Under the pieces are notes generated by a model. It had not been told where the DNA came from. It saw only the letters and a program-made list of their open reading frames with translations, and ran no database searches. Position numbers and translations under genes: made by a program. Positions 22,470-30,798 of a DNA stretch of 31,976 bases are shown here, piece after piece. Source of the stretch: Armatimonadota bacterium (GTDB lineage: Bacteria; Armatimonadota; HRBIN16); assembly GCA_028275265.1 (NCBI GenBank), contig JAPWUZ010000002.1:1-31976 (forward strand). Direction: 5' to 3'. Every line of letters begins with the position of its first letter. Positions within the stretch are counted from its first letter, which is position 1.

Positions 22470-24383
22470 ATGTTAGACACGGCGAAGGCACCAGCCACAC
22501 ATCGGGACAGCATGCCCGTGGGGAAGCGAGCAAAGCTTCCCCTGTCCGTTCTGCTCGCCGGAGCAGGCGGTGTCCTGCTCGCGCCGCCGGTGTGCATCTG
22601 GGTCTTCCGCAGCGAAATCCTGTATCGCTCGGCGGACTTGGCTTCCAGCTCTTTGCCCGTTGCTGCCGTTGTGGTTTTGCTTGCGCTCTTGCTGGTGCGT
22701 CGTCTGTTTCCCCTGCTGGGCAGGCGCGAGGTGTTGTGGATGTACGCGGTGGTGACTGCCACCGTTGGCATCTCCACGATGGGCATGGTGCAGTTTCTCG
22801 TCACCTCGCTGGCCGCGCCGTTCTGGTTTGCCAATGCGGGCAACCGGTGGGAGGAGTTCTGGGCGCATATCCCTGCATGGGTTGCGCCGCGCTCACCAGA
22901 GGTGGTGAAGGGTTTCTTTGTGGGGCAATCCAGTCTCTATCTGCCTCAGGTGTGGAAGGCGTGGCTGGTACCGGTGCTGGTGTGGGCGGGTTTCATCGCG
23001 GTGCTGCTGGTGGCACAGTTCTGTCTGGCGGCAGTGTTCAGCCTGCACTGGGCGAAGCGTGAACGCCTCACCTTCCCGATGCTGCAGCTGCCGCTCGTGC
23101 TCACCCAGCAACGGTCAGCCCGCAAACCGATGCTCTGGGTGGGCATCGCGCTGGCGGTGGGGATACAGGGGCTGAACGCATTACACTACATGGTTCCATC
23201 GGTGCCCGAGCTGCGCGTGTTGCCTACCGAAATCGGCAGCCGACTGCCTCCACCCTGGAACGGGATAGGCACGCTCTATCTGACCTTTTACCCGAGCGTC
23301 ATCGGGCTGTTCGCACTGGTTCCCACGAATATCCTCTTCTCCTGCGCCTTCTTTTTCGCGTTGACGAAGGGTGAGAACCTGATGGCAGGAGTATGGGGGC
23401 TGAATCAGGCAGGGGGTGGCGGCTCCGGCTTTCCCTACGCAGGAGAGCAGGCACAGGGAGCCATCGTGGCGTTTGCGCTGGTGGTGGCGTGGTCTGCACG
23501 GGAGCGGTTGAGGGAATCGCTGCGCCACCCAGCGGAAAGGCTGTGGTGGGTGGCTTTCGCTGTCTCGCTGGCGGCGTTGATAGCCTTTGGCATCGCGCTG
23601 GGTTTGCGTCCGGCGACGGCGGTGACGCTGTTTGCGGTCTTCTTTTTGTGTATGGTGAGCATCGGCTGGCTGAGGGCGGCACTGGGACCTATCTGGAACC
23701 CCGGCAACGACGTGGCGTGGTGGACGCGCGCGCTGGTGCGCTCGCCCATGTCGGTTTCGGAAGGGGTGGGACTGGCGTACCTCCGCTGGTTTTCGTTTGG
23801 CGACTTCCGGGCGCACGCCCTGCCGACCTACTCCGAAATGCTGGTGCTCGCCGATGCGTCGCGCATTCCCCGCAAGCCGTTTCTGGTGTCGCTGGGCATT
23901 GCTTCCCTGCTGAGCATCTTCGCCAGCCTGTGGATTGCGTTGGACGTGTACTACCGCCACGGCGCGTCATCCGCCATCACCGACCAGTGGCGCACGTATC
24001 AGGGCAGGCTCGCGTTCGATATCCTGCGTTCCCAGCTGGACGGTCTCGCGCCTCAGCCCGGCGCTTCGCAGCTGCTGGCGGCAGGATGGGGAGCGGTGTT
24101 TGTGCTGTTGCTGCAGGCGGCACGGCATCAGTTTCTATGGTTTCCACTGCATCCGGGCGGGTTTGTCATGGCGCAGAGCGGTGCGCTGGAGTGGATGTGG
24201 GTGCCGATTGTGATAGCCGGTCTGGTCAAAGCAGCGATACTGAAAGCGGGTGGGTTACGCCTTTATGAGAAGGCTGTTCCCTTCTTCATCGGGTTGATTG
24301 TGGGCGATTACGCGATATGCGGTGTGATGGCGTTTGCCAGCTGGTTGTTCCACATCCCTCTGTACAAACCGTTTCCGGTGTGA
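22470..24383 (+). CDS. DUF6785-like polytopic membrane protein (OPT-transporter-like)
   Basis: The 637-residue protein starts at ATG 22470 with a weak AGAGAG site. About twelve to fourteen hydrophobic helices span the length, beginning with LPLSVLLAGAGGVLLAPPVC, and it has long polar loops. Conserved-looking segments include TATVGISTMGMVQFLV, NAGNRWEEFWAHIPAW, AKRERLTFPMLQLPL, LMAGVWGLNQAGGGG, WNPGNDVAWW and FPLHPGGFVM. The pattern fits DUF6785/DUF6784 proteins that are common in Armatimonadota and Planctomycetota and distantly resemble oligopeptide transporters. The transported substrate is unknown. Its stop is eight bases from the glycosidase-like start, and it follows a hydrolase, so uptake of the compound processed by these enzymes is plausible. 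Confidence 0.78.
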   Translation: MLDTAKAPATHRDSMPVGKRAKLPLSVLLAGAGGVLLAPPVCIWVFRSEILYRSADLASSSLPVAAVVVLLALLLVRRLFPLLGRREVLWMYAVVTATVGISTMGMVQFLVTSLAAPFWFANAGNRWEEFWAHIPAWVAPRSPEVVKGFFVGQSSLYLPQVWKAWLVPVLVWAGFIAVLLVAQFCLAAVFSLHWAKRERLTFPMLQLPLVLTQQRSARKPMLWVGIALAVGIQGLNALHYMVPSVPELRVLPTEIGSRLPPPWNGIGTLYLTFYPSVIGLFALVPTNILFSCAFFFALTKGENLMAGVWGLNQAGGGGSGFPYAGEQAQGAIVAFALVVAWSARERLRESLRHPAERLWWVAFAVSLAALIAFGIALGLRPATAVTLFAVFFLCMVSIGWLRAALGPIWNPGNDVAWWTRALVRSPMSVSEGVGLAYLRWFSFGDFRAHALPTYSEMLVLADASRIPRKPFLVSLGIASLLSIFASLWIALDVYYRHGASSAITDQWRTYQGRLAFDILRSQLDGLAPQPGASQLLAAGWGAVFVLLLQAARHQFLWFPLHPGGFVMAQSGALEWMWVPIVIAGLVKAAILKAGGLRLYEKAVPFFIGLIVGDYAICGVMAFASWLFHIPLYKPFPV

Positions 24384-24391
24384 GGTGAGAT

Positions 24392-27169
24392 GTGTCGGAC
24401 CTTCTGCCCCGCCTGCTTCATCCCGCTTTTTGGTACCGGCAGCGACAGCCGGCGGAAATGTACGGCTTCTGGCACTGGACGGGCGCGGAAGATTTGCGCG
24501 AGGCGGTACACCGCACGGGAGTGAATGCGACCTCTTTCCATTTACCGTTGCATCTCCTGAAGGATGAACGCGGTCGATACGGCGTTCGCCCTCTGCCTGC
24601 ACCGGTACAGGTACACACCCGCCGCAGCATGGAGCTGGAGTTTGACGCGCCAGTGGGTCTGGCGCAGATCAATCTGCTGGTGAGCACCTCCAACTCGCAC
24701 GCCGAGGCGGTGGGGGAGCTGTTTGCGGCGAAGGCATCCGCAACGCCACTTGCCCGGGCGCAAACAGAGCCGCGCTGCCAGCCGCACCTCGTGCTGCAGC
24801 CGTCAAAGCCACTGCCCGCAGGGAGGTACCGGGTGCGCATCGAGGTGCGCAAGTCTCACGCCCACGTGTGGCTGGGACAGGCGGCGCAGGAAGGTACGCT
24901 GGTACGCCTGAGTGACCTGATCCTGCACGGATGGGGCATCATCGGCGAGTGGAAAGATGCCAGCGGGAAATCTCAGCCTTTTACCCGCGCATCCCGGCAC
25001 GATACGCCCGTGCCGCTGGGAACTTCCACTTTTGTGACCCTGGCAAACCTGCACGTCGACGCCGGGGCAGGCATCGGTGAACATAATAACGCCTTCTTTG
25101 TGGTGTATCCGGACTGGTTCTGGCAGATGCATCCGCAAGCTGCCATGCGCGACCGTGACGGCAATATCATCCGTGCTGGCGAGAACCCATGGATTGCCTT
25201 CGATGACCCGGTGTTGACCGACGCCACCCTGCGCCAGATGCGCGAGACCGTGCCCTTGCTGCGCCAGCAGAAACGGGTGCGCTACTGGGTGATTGGCGGG
25301 GAACAGGGCTACCCGGATTACTTCGGGTTGCCGGAAGGCGATTTTCGACCTGAGTTTCTGGCGCATTACCGTGCCTGGTGCCGACAGTACGGTTTGCCGG
25401 AAAGCGAAGACGTTTCTCAGTGGCGTCGGTTTCGCGAAGCGGCGATGACCGAGCGGTTTGCCCTTTACACCGCCCACCTGCGCCGGTTAGACCCCAGCCG
25501 TCCTGTTTTCATACCCACGCACGGCAACCCGTTCGCGCTGGATTTCCGCGTGAAGATGGGCTATCCCCTTGCCGACCTGGCGGGTGTGGCAGACGGCTTC
25601 GAGGCGGGTCCCATCTCCATTGACGACGATGCCGAGCGGGTCCATCGGCTGACGCTGGATATGCAAACGTCGTTCGGGGTGCTGGTGGTGGCGCCGCGTC
25701 TGGCGAACAAGCAGCTGGACAGCCGGGCACAGGGAGGTGGCAGGAGCTTTTCCCCCGCATCCGCACGGCGAGCGGTTTACGAGGCACTGGGGTTGGGCGT
25801 GTGGCATATCGGGCTGGTGCAGTGGCGAGGTTCTCTGCCCGACGGCGAGTGGGGAATCAGCGGCACTCCTGCCGAAGCGGAGTGCAAACGCCTGTTTGCC
25901 GAACTGCGGGCAGCCGCACCGTGGCTGGAAGGCTGTTCCCGTCTGCAGCCGCAGATGGGCGTTTTTATCTCGGACGCGACATGGCGGCGGTGGTGGCAGC
26001 ACCGGTGGACTCTGCTCTACAACTTCGCCTGCTCGCGGGGATGGCATACGCTGTTTGTGCATGACACACAGTGTGAAGCCGACCTTGCGCGGACGGTGCC
26101 CGTTTTGCTCAGCGTGGATAACCCTGTGCTTTCACCGCAGGCTCACCGTGCGCTGGGCGAGTACCTCCGCGCGGGAGGAAAGGTAGTGGCGGTGGGTGCA
26201 CTGGCGGAACAGGATGAGGACGGCAACAGCCTGGCACCATTGCCGGGCAGTGTCATCCGCCTGCCCGATGACACGCCGGGTGAGCCGGTGACTGTTATCC
26301 ACCAGACCTCCACCGACCGCGGTGCGGCTACCTGGTACGCGAAGGTGCACCCTTTGCCGGTGGGACAAATAGAGCGGCAGATAGAGCAGACGGCATCATT
26401 GCGCCCGGTGATGGTATCCGCCTCCGACAGCGCAGGCTGGGCGAAGGGCGTGGAGTGTCTGCCTCTCACCGACGGCACGAATCTGGTGGTGGTGTTGCTC
26501 CACCGGGCGGATTTCGCGCGTGAGGTGCAGGTGTCGCTCTGCCCGCAGCTTCTCGATGGGGCTGAGCCAACCTACGTCGTGCGCGATGCCATTAGCGGGG
26601 AGGTGCTCAGCCGCAATCTGCCCGTTCGTGTCTCACTGCAGCCGTACGGCACGCGTCTGCTGGTACTGGAGCGGGATGTTTCCCGCGCGGCGTGCGAAGC
26701 GCAAATCCGGAACGCAGAAGACGCTATCGTGCGCTGGCGCAGGCTGGGTGTGGACACGGTTGCCTTCGAGGCATGGCTTGCCGCTGCACGCTCGCACTAC
26801 GGGGCGCAGCGGTTCGCCAAAGCGTTTGCCCTGACGAGACAGATAACCGAAAGCATGGCGATATGCCCTGTGGCGACTCGGACAGGCAGCGACTGGCGGA
26901 TAGGGGCGACAGTCTGGCAGCCGGATGCTCAGCCCGCGGTGGGGGCGCGGGTGCGGGTGCGCCTGGTTCCCGATGCCTTTCGCTGGCGCAGGATGGAGCC
27001 ACATGCAGATGGTCGGTACTCCCTCGTGCTGAAAGAAAGCGACCTGCTTCACGTTTACAACCCGATGGAGGCGAAGTATGTGGCTCTCACGGAAGGTCTC
27101 CTGCTCGTCTTTGAAGCACGTCTGGGCAGCCGGCAGGGAGGCGCGCTACTGACTCTGGCGCAAGCGTAG
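24392..27169 (+). CDS. GH42-like (beta-galactosidase-type) large glycosidase-like protein
   Basis: The start is GTG 24392 with GAGGTGA four bases upstream, giving 925 residues. Residues about 1-190 are beta-rich (FDAPVGLAQINLLVSTSNS), suggesting a sugar-binding or jelly-roll domain. Residues about 195-490 look like a TIM barrel with RYWVIGGEQGYPDYFGLPEG, where E304 follows strand 4 as the acid/base Glu does in clan GH-A. Other marks are RPVFIPTHGNPFALDF and VWHIGLVQWRGSLPDGEWG. Residues about 560-610 (VLLSVDNPVLSPQAHRALGE, then YLRAGGKVVAVG) resemble the GATase-like domain of GH42 enzymes. No clear nucleophile was identified, so activity is uncertain. There is no signal peptide. It is the last gene of the run starting at lacI. 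Confidence 0.66.
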   Translation: MSDLLPRLLHPAFWYRQRQPAEMYGFWHWTGAEDLREAVHRTGVNATSFHLPLHLLKDERGRYGVRPLPAPVQVHTRRSMELEFDAPVGLAQINLLVSTSNSHAEAVGELFAAKASATPLARAQTEPRCQPHLVLQPSKPLPAGRYRVRIEVRKSHAHVWLGQAAQEGTLVRLSDLILHGWGIIGEWKDASGKSQPFTRASRHDTPVPLGTSTFVTLANLHVDAGAGIGEHNNAFFVVYPDWFWQMHPQAAMRDRDGNIIRAGENPWIAFDDPVLTDATLRQMRETVPLLRQQKRVRYWVIGGEQGYPDYFGLPEGDFRPEFLAHYRAWCRQYGLPESEDVSQWRRFREAAMTERFALYTAHLRRLDPSRPVFIPTHGNPFALDFRVKMGYPLADLAGVADGFEAGPISIDDDAERVHRLTLDMQTSFGVLVVAPRLANKQLDSRAQGGGRSFSPASARRAVYEALGLGVWHIGLVQWRGSLPDGEWGISGTPAEAECKRLFAELRAAAPWLEGCSRLQPQMGVFISDATWRRWWQHRWTLLYNFACSRGWHTLFVHDTQCEADLARTVPVLLSVDNPVLSPQAHRALGEYLRAGGKVVAVGALAEQDEDGNSLAPLPGSVIRLPDDTPGEPVTVIHQTSTDRGAATWYAKVHPLPVGQIERQIEQTASLRPVMVSASDSAGWAKGVECLPLTDGTNLVVVLLHRADFAREVQVSLCPQLLDGAEPTYVVRDAISGEVLSRNLPVRVSLQPYGTRLLVLERDVSRAACEAQIRNAEDAIVRWRRLGVDTVAFEAWLAAARSHYGAQRFAKAFALTRQITESMAICPVATRTGSDWRIGATVWQPDAQPAVGARVRVRLVPDAFRWRRMEPHADGRYSLVLKESDLLHVYNPMEAKYVALTEGLLLVFEARLGSRQGGALLTLAQA

Positions 27170-27229
27170 CGTTCAAAAGCCGGATGGTGGCGGATGCTGA
27201 TAGCCCGTGATCTGAAAGCGCAGCACCAA

Positions 27230-27258
27230 TTGCTCCCTTTGCGGGTAACTGGTATAAT
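27230..27258 (+). promoter_or_regulatory. Near-consensus promoter of the Uma2 gene
   Basis: TTGCTC (27230-27235), a 17-base spacer and a perfect TATAAT (27253-27258) with the extended TGG in front. The start of transcription would fall near 27265, giving a leader of about ten bases. Confidence 0.75.
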
Positions 27259-27275
27259 GAGGTGGGTGATGAAGG

Positions 27276-27881
27276 ATGTCGCAGGCGGCGTTGTTGAAAC
27301 CGGCAAAGCAACCTGCACCTGCACGGCGCAGGTTCACGCTGAAGGAGTATCACTGGCTCGTGCAACAGGGGTTCTTTAGGGAAGACCGCGTAGAACTCAT
27401 CGGCGGGGAGATTGTGCACATGGCTCCAACGGGACCAGAACACAGCATCAGCACCGACCGCATTGCGAGGTATCTGGTGATGTTGCTATCGGGCAAGCCA
27501 TACTATGTCCGCATTCAAAATCCCCTCACTATCGGAGAACACGAGCCGGTTCCCGATGTGGCAGTGGTGCCCGGCAGTCCTGAAGACTACCGTCAGGCAC
27601 ACCCCAGCAGTGCCCTGCTGGTCATCGAGGTGGCGGACACCTCGCTGGAGTATGACCGCACGGTGAAGGCGAGCCTGTATGCCAGCGCAGGCATCCCCGA
27701 ATACTGGGTGGTGAACCTCGTGGAGCGGCGGCTGGAGGTCTACCGCGAACCCACTTCGCCTGCGCCCGAAGCTCCTTTCAACGCGCTCTACCGCAGCCTG
27801 CGAATCTATCATCTGGAAGAGACCGTCTCGCCGCTGTTCGCCCCAGAGGTCAGTGTGAAGGTAGGGGAACTGATTCGTTAG
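27276..27881 (+). CDS. Uma2-family (DUF820) putative endonuclease
   Basis: ATG 27276 follows AGGTGG ten bases upstream, giving 201 residues. FTLKEYHWLVQQGFFREDRV, ELIGGEIVHMAP, the PD-(D/E)xK core EPVPDVAVV followed by ALLVIEVADTSLEYDR, and the downstream K-Y-AS-GIPEYWVVN helix match the DUF820/Uma2 family, whose fold is that of restriction-type nucleases. The catalytic set (E of ELIGG, D of PDVAVV, ExA motif, later Lys) looks intact. The cellular role is unknown; these genes occur in large families in cyanobacteria and other environmental bacteria. It has its own promoter and is not part of the glycosidase run. Confidence 0.9.
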   Translation: MSQAALLKPAKQPAPARRRFTLKEYHWLVQQGFFREDRVELIGGEIVHMAPTGPEHSISTDRIARYLVMLLSGKPYYVRIQNPLTIGEHEPVPDVAVVPGSPEDYRQAHPSSALLVIEVADTSLEYDRTVKASLYASAGIPEYWVVNLVERRLEVYREPTSPAPEAPFNALYRSLRIYHLEETVSPLFAPEVSVKVGELIR

Positions 27882-27982
27882 GGCTTCTTCCGCAGCCATT
27901 CCCCGTACAATTGACATGTTTATCTCCTGCCGTCTTGCCAGAATATAGAGTGTAACCGGATACCAGGGATGGAGCACGCAGG

Positions 27983-28207
27983 ATGGCAAGTCGCAAGTGG
28001 ACACCGCTCTTGTTTCCACGGAGCTGGCAGCTGGTGGTGGTAGAAGTGCCTGCCGACCAGCTGGAGCATGTTTCGCGCCGCAACCGCCAGATATGGCGTC
28101 AACTCGCTCACGTCGACCCCGATCTGGCTCGCGAGGTGGAGCCGTTCCTCAACTTCTGCCTTGTCAATGGCAACACATCCGATCCGGTGATTCATAACAC
28201 GCTGTAG
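27983..28207 (+). CDS. 74-residue protein of unknown function
   Basis: The short frame starts at ATG 27983 with GGAG about eleven bases upstream and shows the high third-position GC of its neighbours. The product is soluble, with a basic N-terminus (MASRKWTPLLFPRSW), a beta-like LVVVEVPA and a helical charged middle (RRNRQIWRQLAHVDPDLARE). I recognise no family or motif. Its last 16 bases overlap the end of priA on the other strand. The 101-base gap before it holds a TTGACA (27911) without a matching -10. It is real or a chance frame; moderate doubt remains. Confidence 0.5.
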   Translation: MASRKWTPLLFPRSWQLVVVEVPADQLEHVSRRNRQIWRQLAHVDPDLAREVEPFLNFCLVNGNTSDPVIHNTL

Positions 28208-30681
28208 GGGTCGATATCCACCTGCAACGCCCCTCCCTGGGGGGACGACATCCCACTGAGCGCGCGGTGCAACAAATCGGGTAACTCTTGCGGCTGGTAG
28301 CACTTGACCAGACAATGCCACCGCCAGAAACCGCGTAAGCGGGCTATCGGAGCCTGTACCGGTCCCAATACCTCTGCTTCGATATGCTCCGACTGTATCA
28401 CCTCGCGGAGCCTGTCCGTCGCTCTGCGGCATATCTCCTCCGCTTTTGCCTCTTCAGGATGAGTGGCGAGAATGTTCGCCAGCCGTGAGAAAGGCGGGTA
28501 GCGCAGCTCCTCGCGGTGTGCGATTTCACGTTCATAAAACTGCAGGTAGTCATGGGTGGCGGCGGTCTGTACTGCCTCGTGTTCGGGGTTGAAGGTTTGC
28601 ATGATGACCTCGCCCGGCTGGTGTGCCCTGCCCGCTCTGCCTGCCACCTGTGTGAGCAGCTGGAACGCCCGTTCGCCGGCACGGAAGTCGGGGATATGCA
28701 AGGCAGTATCCGCACTCACCACGCCCACCAGCGTGACCTTCGGGAAGTCCAGTCCCTTTGCCACCATCTGCGTGCCGATAAGCACATCCGCTTCGTGTGC
28801 GCGGAAGCGTGCCAGCAACACATGGTGTGCCCCCTTTCGGGTGGTGGTATCGCGATCCATGCGTAGCAGGCGCGCCTCGGGGAAAAGGTGCTGCATCTCC
28901 TCCTCCACCCGCTGTGTGCCCAGACCGAAGGGGTAAATGTGCGCGGAGCCGCACGAGGGACACTTTTCAGGCACACTTCGGCGGTAGTCGCAGTGGTGGC
29001 AGCGCAAGGAATGGTCTACCTTGTGGTAGGATAACGATACCTCGCAACGAAGACACTTCATGACATATCCGCATTTTCGGCACATCACAAACGAGGCATA
29101 TGCCCGCCGATTCAGGAACAGAATGACCTGCTCGCCCCTCTGCAGGCGTTCGGCAATCGCCTCTGCCAGCTGCTGGCTGAAGACGCCTCCTCGCGCCCGT
29201 GGGGAATCGCGCATATCCACCACGTGCACCGACGGCAGGGGACGCCCTTCGACGCGCGCGGGCAGGTGCAGGAGGGTGTGCATCCCCTGCTGCGCCTCGT
29301 AGAACATCTCCACCGACGGCGTAGCACTGCCCATCAACAGCACCGCTCGCTCCCGACGCGCTCGCTCTAGAGCCACCGTGCGGGCATGGTAGCGCGGCAC
29401 GTGCTCCTGCTGTTTGTACGCCCCCTCGTGCTCTTCGTCGATGACAATCAGCCCCAGATTCTCCAGAGGGGCAAACACCGCCGACCGCGCCCCGACGACC
29501 ACCCTCGCCCGCTGTTCCCGTGCGCGGCGCCACTCGTCAAACCGCTCCCCTGCCGACAGTGCGCTGTGCAGCACCGCCACCAGATTGCCGAAGCGAGCCC
29601 TCACCGCCTCCACTACCTGCGCCGCCAGCGCGATTTCTGGCACCAGAATCAGCGCACTTCGCCCCCGCGATAAAGCCTGAGATACCGCCCGAAGATACAC
29701 CTCCGTCTTACCGCTACCCGTCACGCCGAACAGCAGGAAGCTGCGATGCTCGCCCGAATCGATCGCCTGCCCGATGGCGGACAGACATCGCTCCTGGTCG
29801 GGAGTAACCCGCAGAGTTGCATTTGCCCCCGACGGTCTTATCTTTCCGAACGGCGAGCGGTAAACGGGCACATCGGCGAAATCCACCACCCCGCGCACCT
29901 GTAGGCTCTTCAGCGCGCTGGCGGAGACCCCTACCTGCCGCAGCAGTTCCGCCATCGGCAACATCTCCTCCTGCGCCACAGCTAGCGCGCGCAGCAAAGC
30001 CGCCTGCGCCGGGGCTCGCGAGGCACACGCTTCCGCCAGAGCCTCTGCCTGCTCTGGTGAGATGTTCAGGCGAACATGTCTCAGCACACGCGCCCTGGCG
30101 GTTGCCGCCTCCAGCAAGTTCTTCTGCTCCACCAGCCCGCGCCGCTTAAGCCGGTAAAGCGCGGTGTTGAACAGCGTCGCGCCCAGCTGCGCCTTCGCCG
30201 TCGCCTCAGGCAGTTGCCCCCCTGCAGACTGCAGCAGCTCCAACAAGCGACGTTCGGGGGCGTTCGGGGAGAGTTCCCACAGCTCCTGCTGCTGCACCTG
30301 TGGCGTGAGGCAGAGCACGCGCTGCACCTTCGCCACCATCTCGGTGGGCGCAAGCAGGCGCACCGCCGCCGCCAACCCGCAACAGTATTCCTGTGCCAGC
30401 CACTCCGCCAGCGCGAGGCGGTTCTCATCCAGAGGCAGGCTTCCTTCCACCACGTCGATTACCTGCTTGAGCTTCCCCGCCTCGCGAGGCTCCATCAGGG
30501 TGCGCCGTGCCACGTAGCCCAGCACCTCCTGCCCGCTGAACGGCACCAGCACGCAGCTGCCCACCTGCACCTTTGGCTCCAGCGCACGGGGCAGCAGATA
30601 GGTAAACACCTCCTGTATCGCCGCAGGCAGGTCCACCACCACGTCCACGACCGATTGTTGCAGACGCTTCGCACTTTCCAT
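28192..30681 (-). CDS. priA: Primosomal protein N' (replication-restart helicase)
   Basis: The 829-residue helicase reloads the replisome at stalled forks. I chose ATG 30681, although the ribosome site is poor (GGGG); a frame open to 30873 adds no family-like sequence and crosses the promoter region. The N-terminal DNA-binding part is VVVDLPAAIQEVFTYLLP with PFSGQEVLGYV. The helicase core has Walker A GVTGSGKTEVY near 316-326, DEEH near 412-415, GSATPS and TQVAGRAGRAHQPG. Between the helicase lobes lie eight zinc-binding cysteines (CRKC, CLRC, CHHC, CPSC, about residues 530-578). The length is slightly above the usual 730-800. It stands alone, diverging from the exported-protein gene at 30799. 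Confidence 0.96.
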   Translation of the reverse strand: MESAKRLQQSVVDVVVDLPAAIQEVFTYLLPRALEPKVQVGSCVLVPFSGQEVLGYVARRTLMEPREAGKLKQVIDVVEGSLPLDENRLALAEWLAQEYCCGLAAAVRLLAPTEMVAKVQRVLCLTPQVQQQELWELSPNAPERRLLELLQSAGGQLPEATAKAQLGATLFNTALYRLKRRGLVEQKNLLEAATARARVLRHVRLNISPEQAEALAEACASRAPAQAALLRALAVAQEEMLPMAELLRQVGVSASALKSLQVRGVVDFADVPVYRSPFGKIRPSGANATLRVTPDQERCLSAIGQAIDSGEHRSFLLFGVTGSGKTEVYLRAVSQALSRGRSALILVPEIALAAQVVEAVRARFGNLVAVLHSALSAGERFDEWRRAREQRARVVVGARSAVFAPLENLGLIVIDEEHEGAYKQQEHVPRYHARTVALERARRERAVLLMGSATPSVEMFYEAQQGMHTLLHLPARVEGRPLPSVHVVDMRDSPRARGGVFSQQLAEAIAERLQRGEQVILFLNRRAYASFVMCRKCGYVMKCLRCEVSLSYHKVDHSLRCHHCDYRRSVPEKCPSCGSAHIYPFGLGTQRVEEEMQHLFPEARLLRMDRDTTTRKGAHHVLLARFRAHEADVLIGTQMVAKGLDFPKVTLVGVVSADTALHIPDFRAGERAFQLLTQVAGRAGRAHQPGEVIMQTFNPEHEAVQTAATHDYLQFYEREIAHREELRYPPFSRLANILATHPEEAKAEEICRRATDRLREVIQSEHIEAEVLGPVQAPIARLRGFWRWHCLVKCYQPQELPDLLHRALSGMSSPQGGALQVDIDPYSVL

Positions 30682-30701
30682 CGGTAATACCCCGCAGGGA
30701 T

Positions 30702-30729
30702 ATTGTATCCGTATTTGTGGTCCGCGCAA
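30702..30729 (-). promoter_or_regulatory. Probable priA promoter
   Basis: On the minus strand TTGCGC (30729-30724), a 16-base spacer and TACAAT (30707-30702) lie just ahead of the priA start, leaving a leader of about 15 bases. It shares a 117-base divergent region with the gene at 30799. Confidence 0.45.
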
Positions 30730-30771
30730 AGGGGGCGGAAAGGCTGTAATGCATTTCCCGCAAAAAGCGTC

Positions 30772-30777
30772 TATAAT
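30772..30777 (+). promoter_or_regulatory. -10 element for the exported beta-rich protein gene
   Basis: A perfect TATAAT lies 21 bases before the start codon, followed by the ribosome site GGGAGGGG. No good -35 hexamer is visible 16-18 bases upstream, so an activator or another sigma factor may be used. Confidence 0.45.
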
Positions 30778-30798
30778 ACTGGTGGGAGGGGAATAGCA

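Noticed and set aside
27911..27949. TTGACA and TATAGA upstream of the 74-residue gene
   Set aside because: Spacing of 27 bases is too long for a single sigma-70 promoter.
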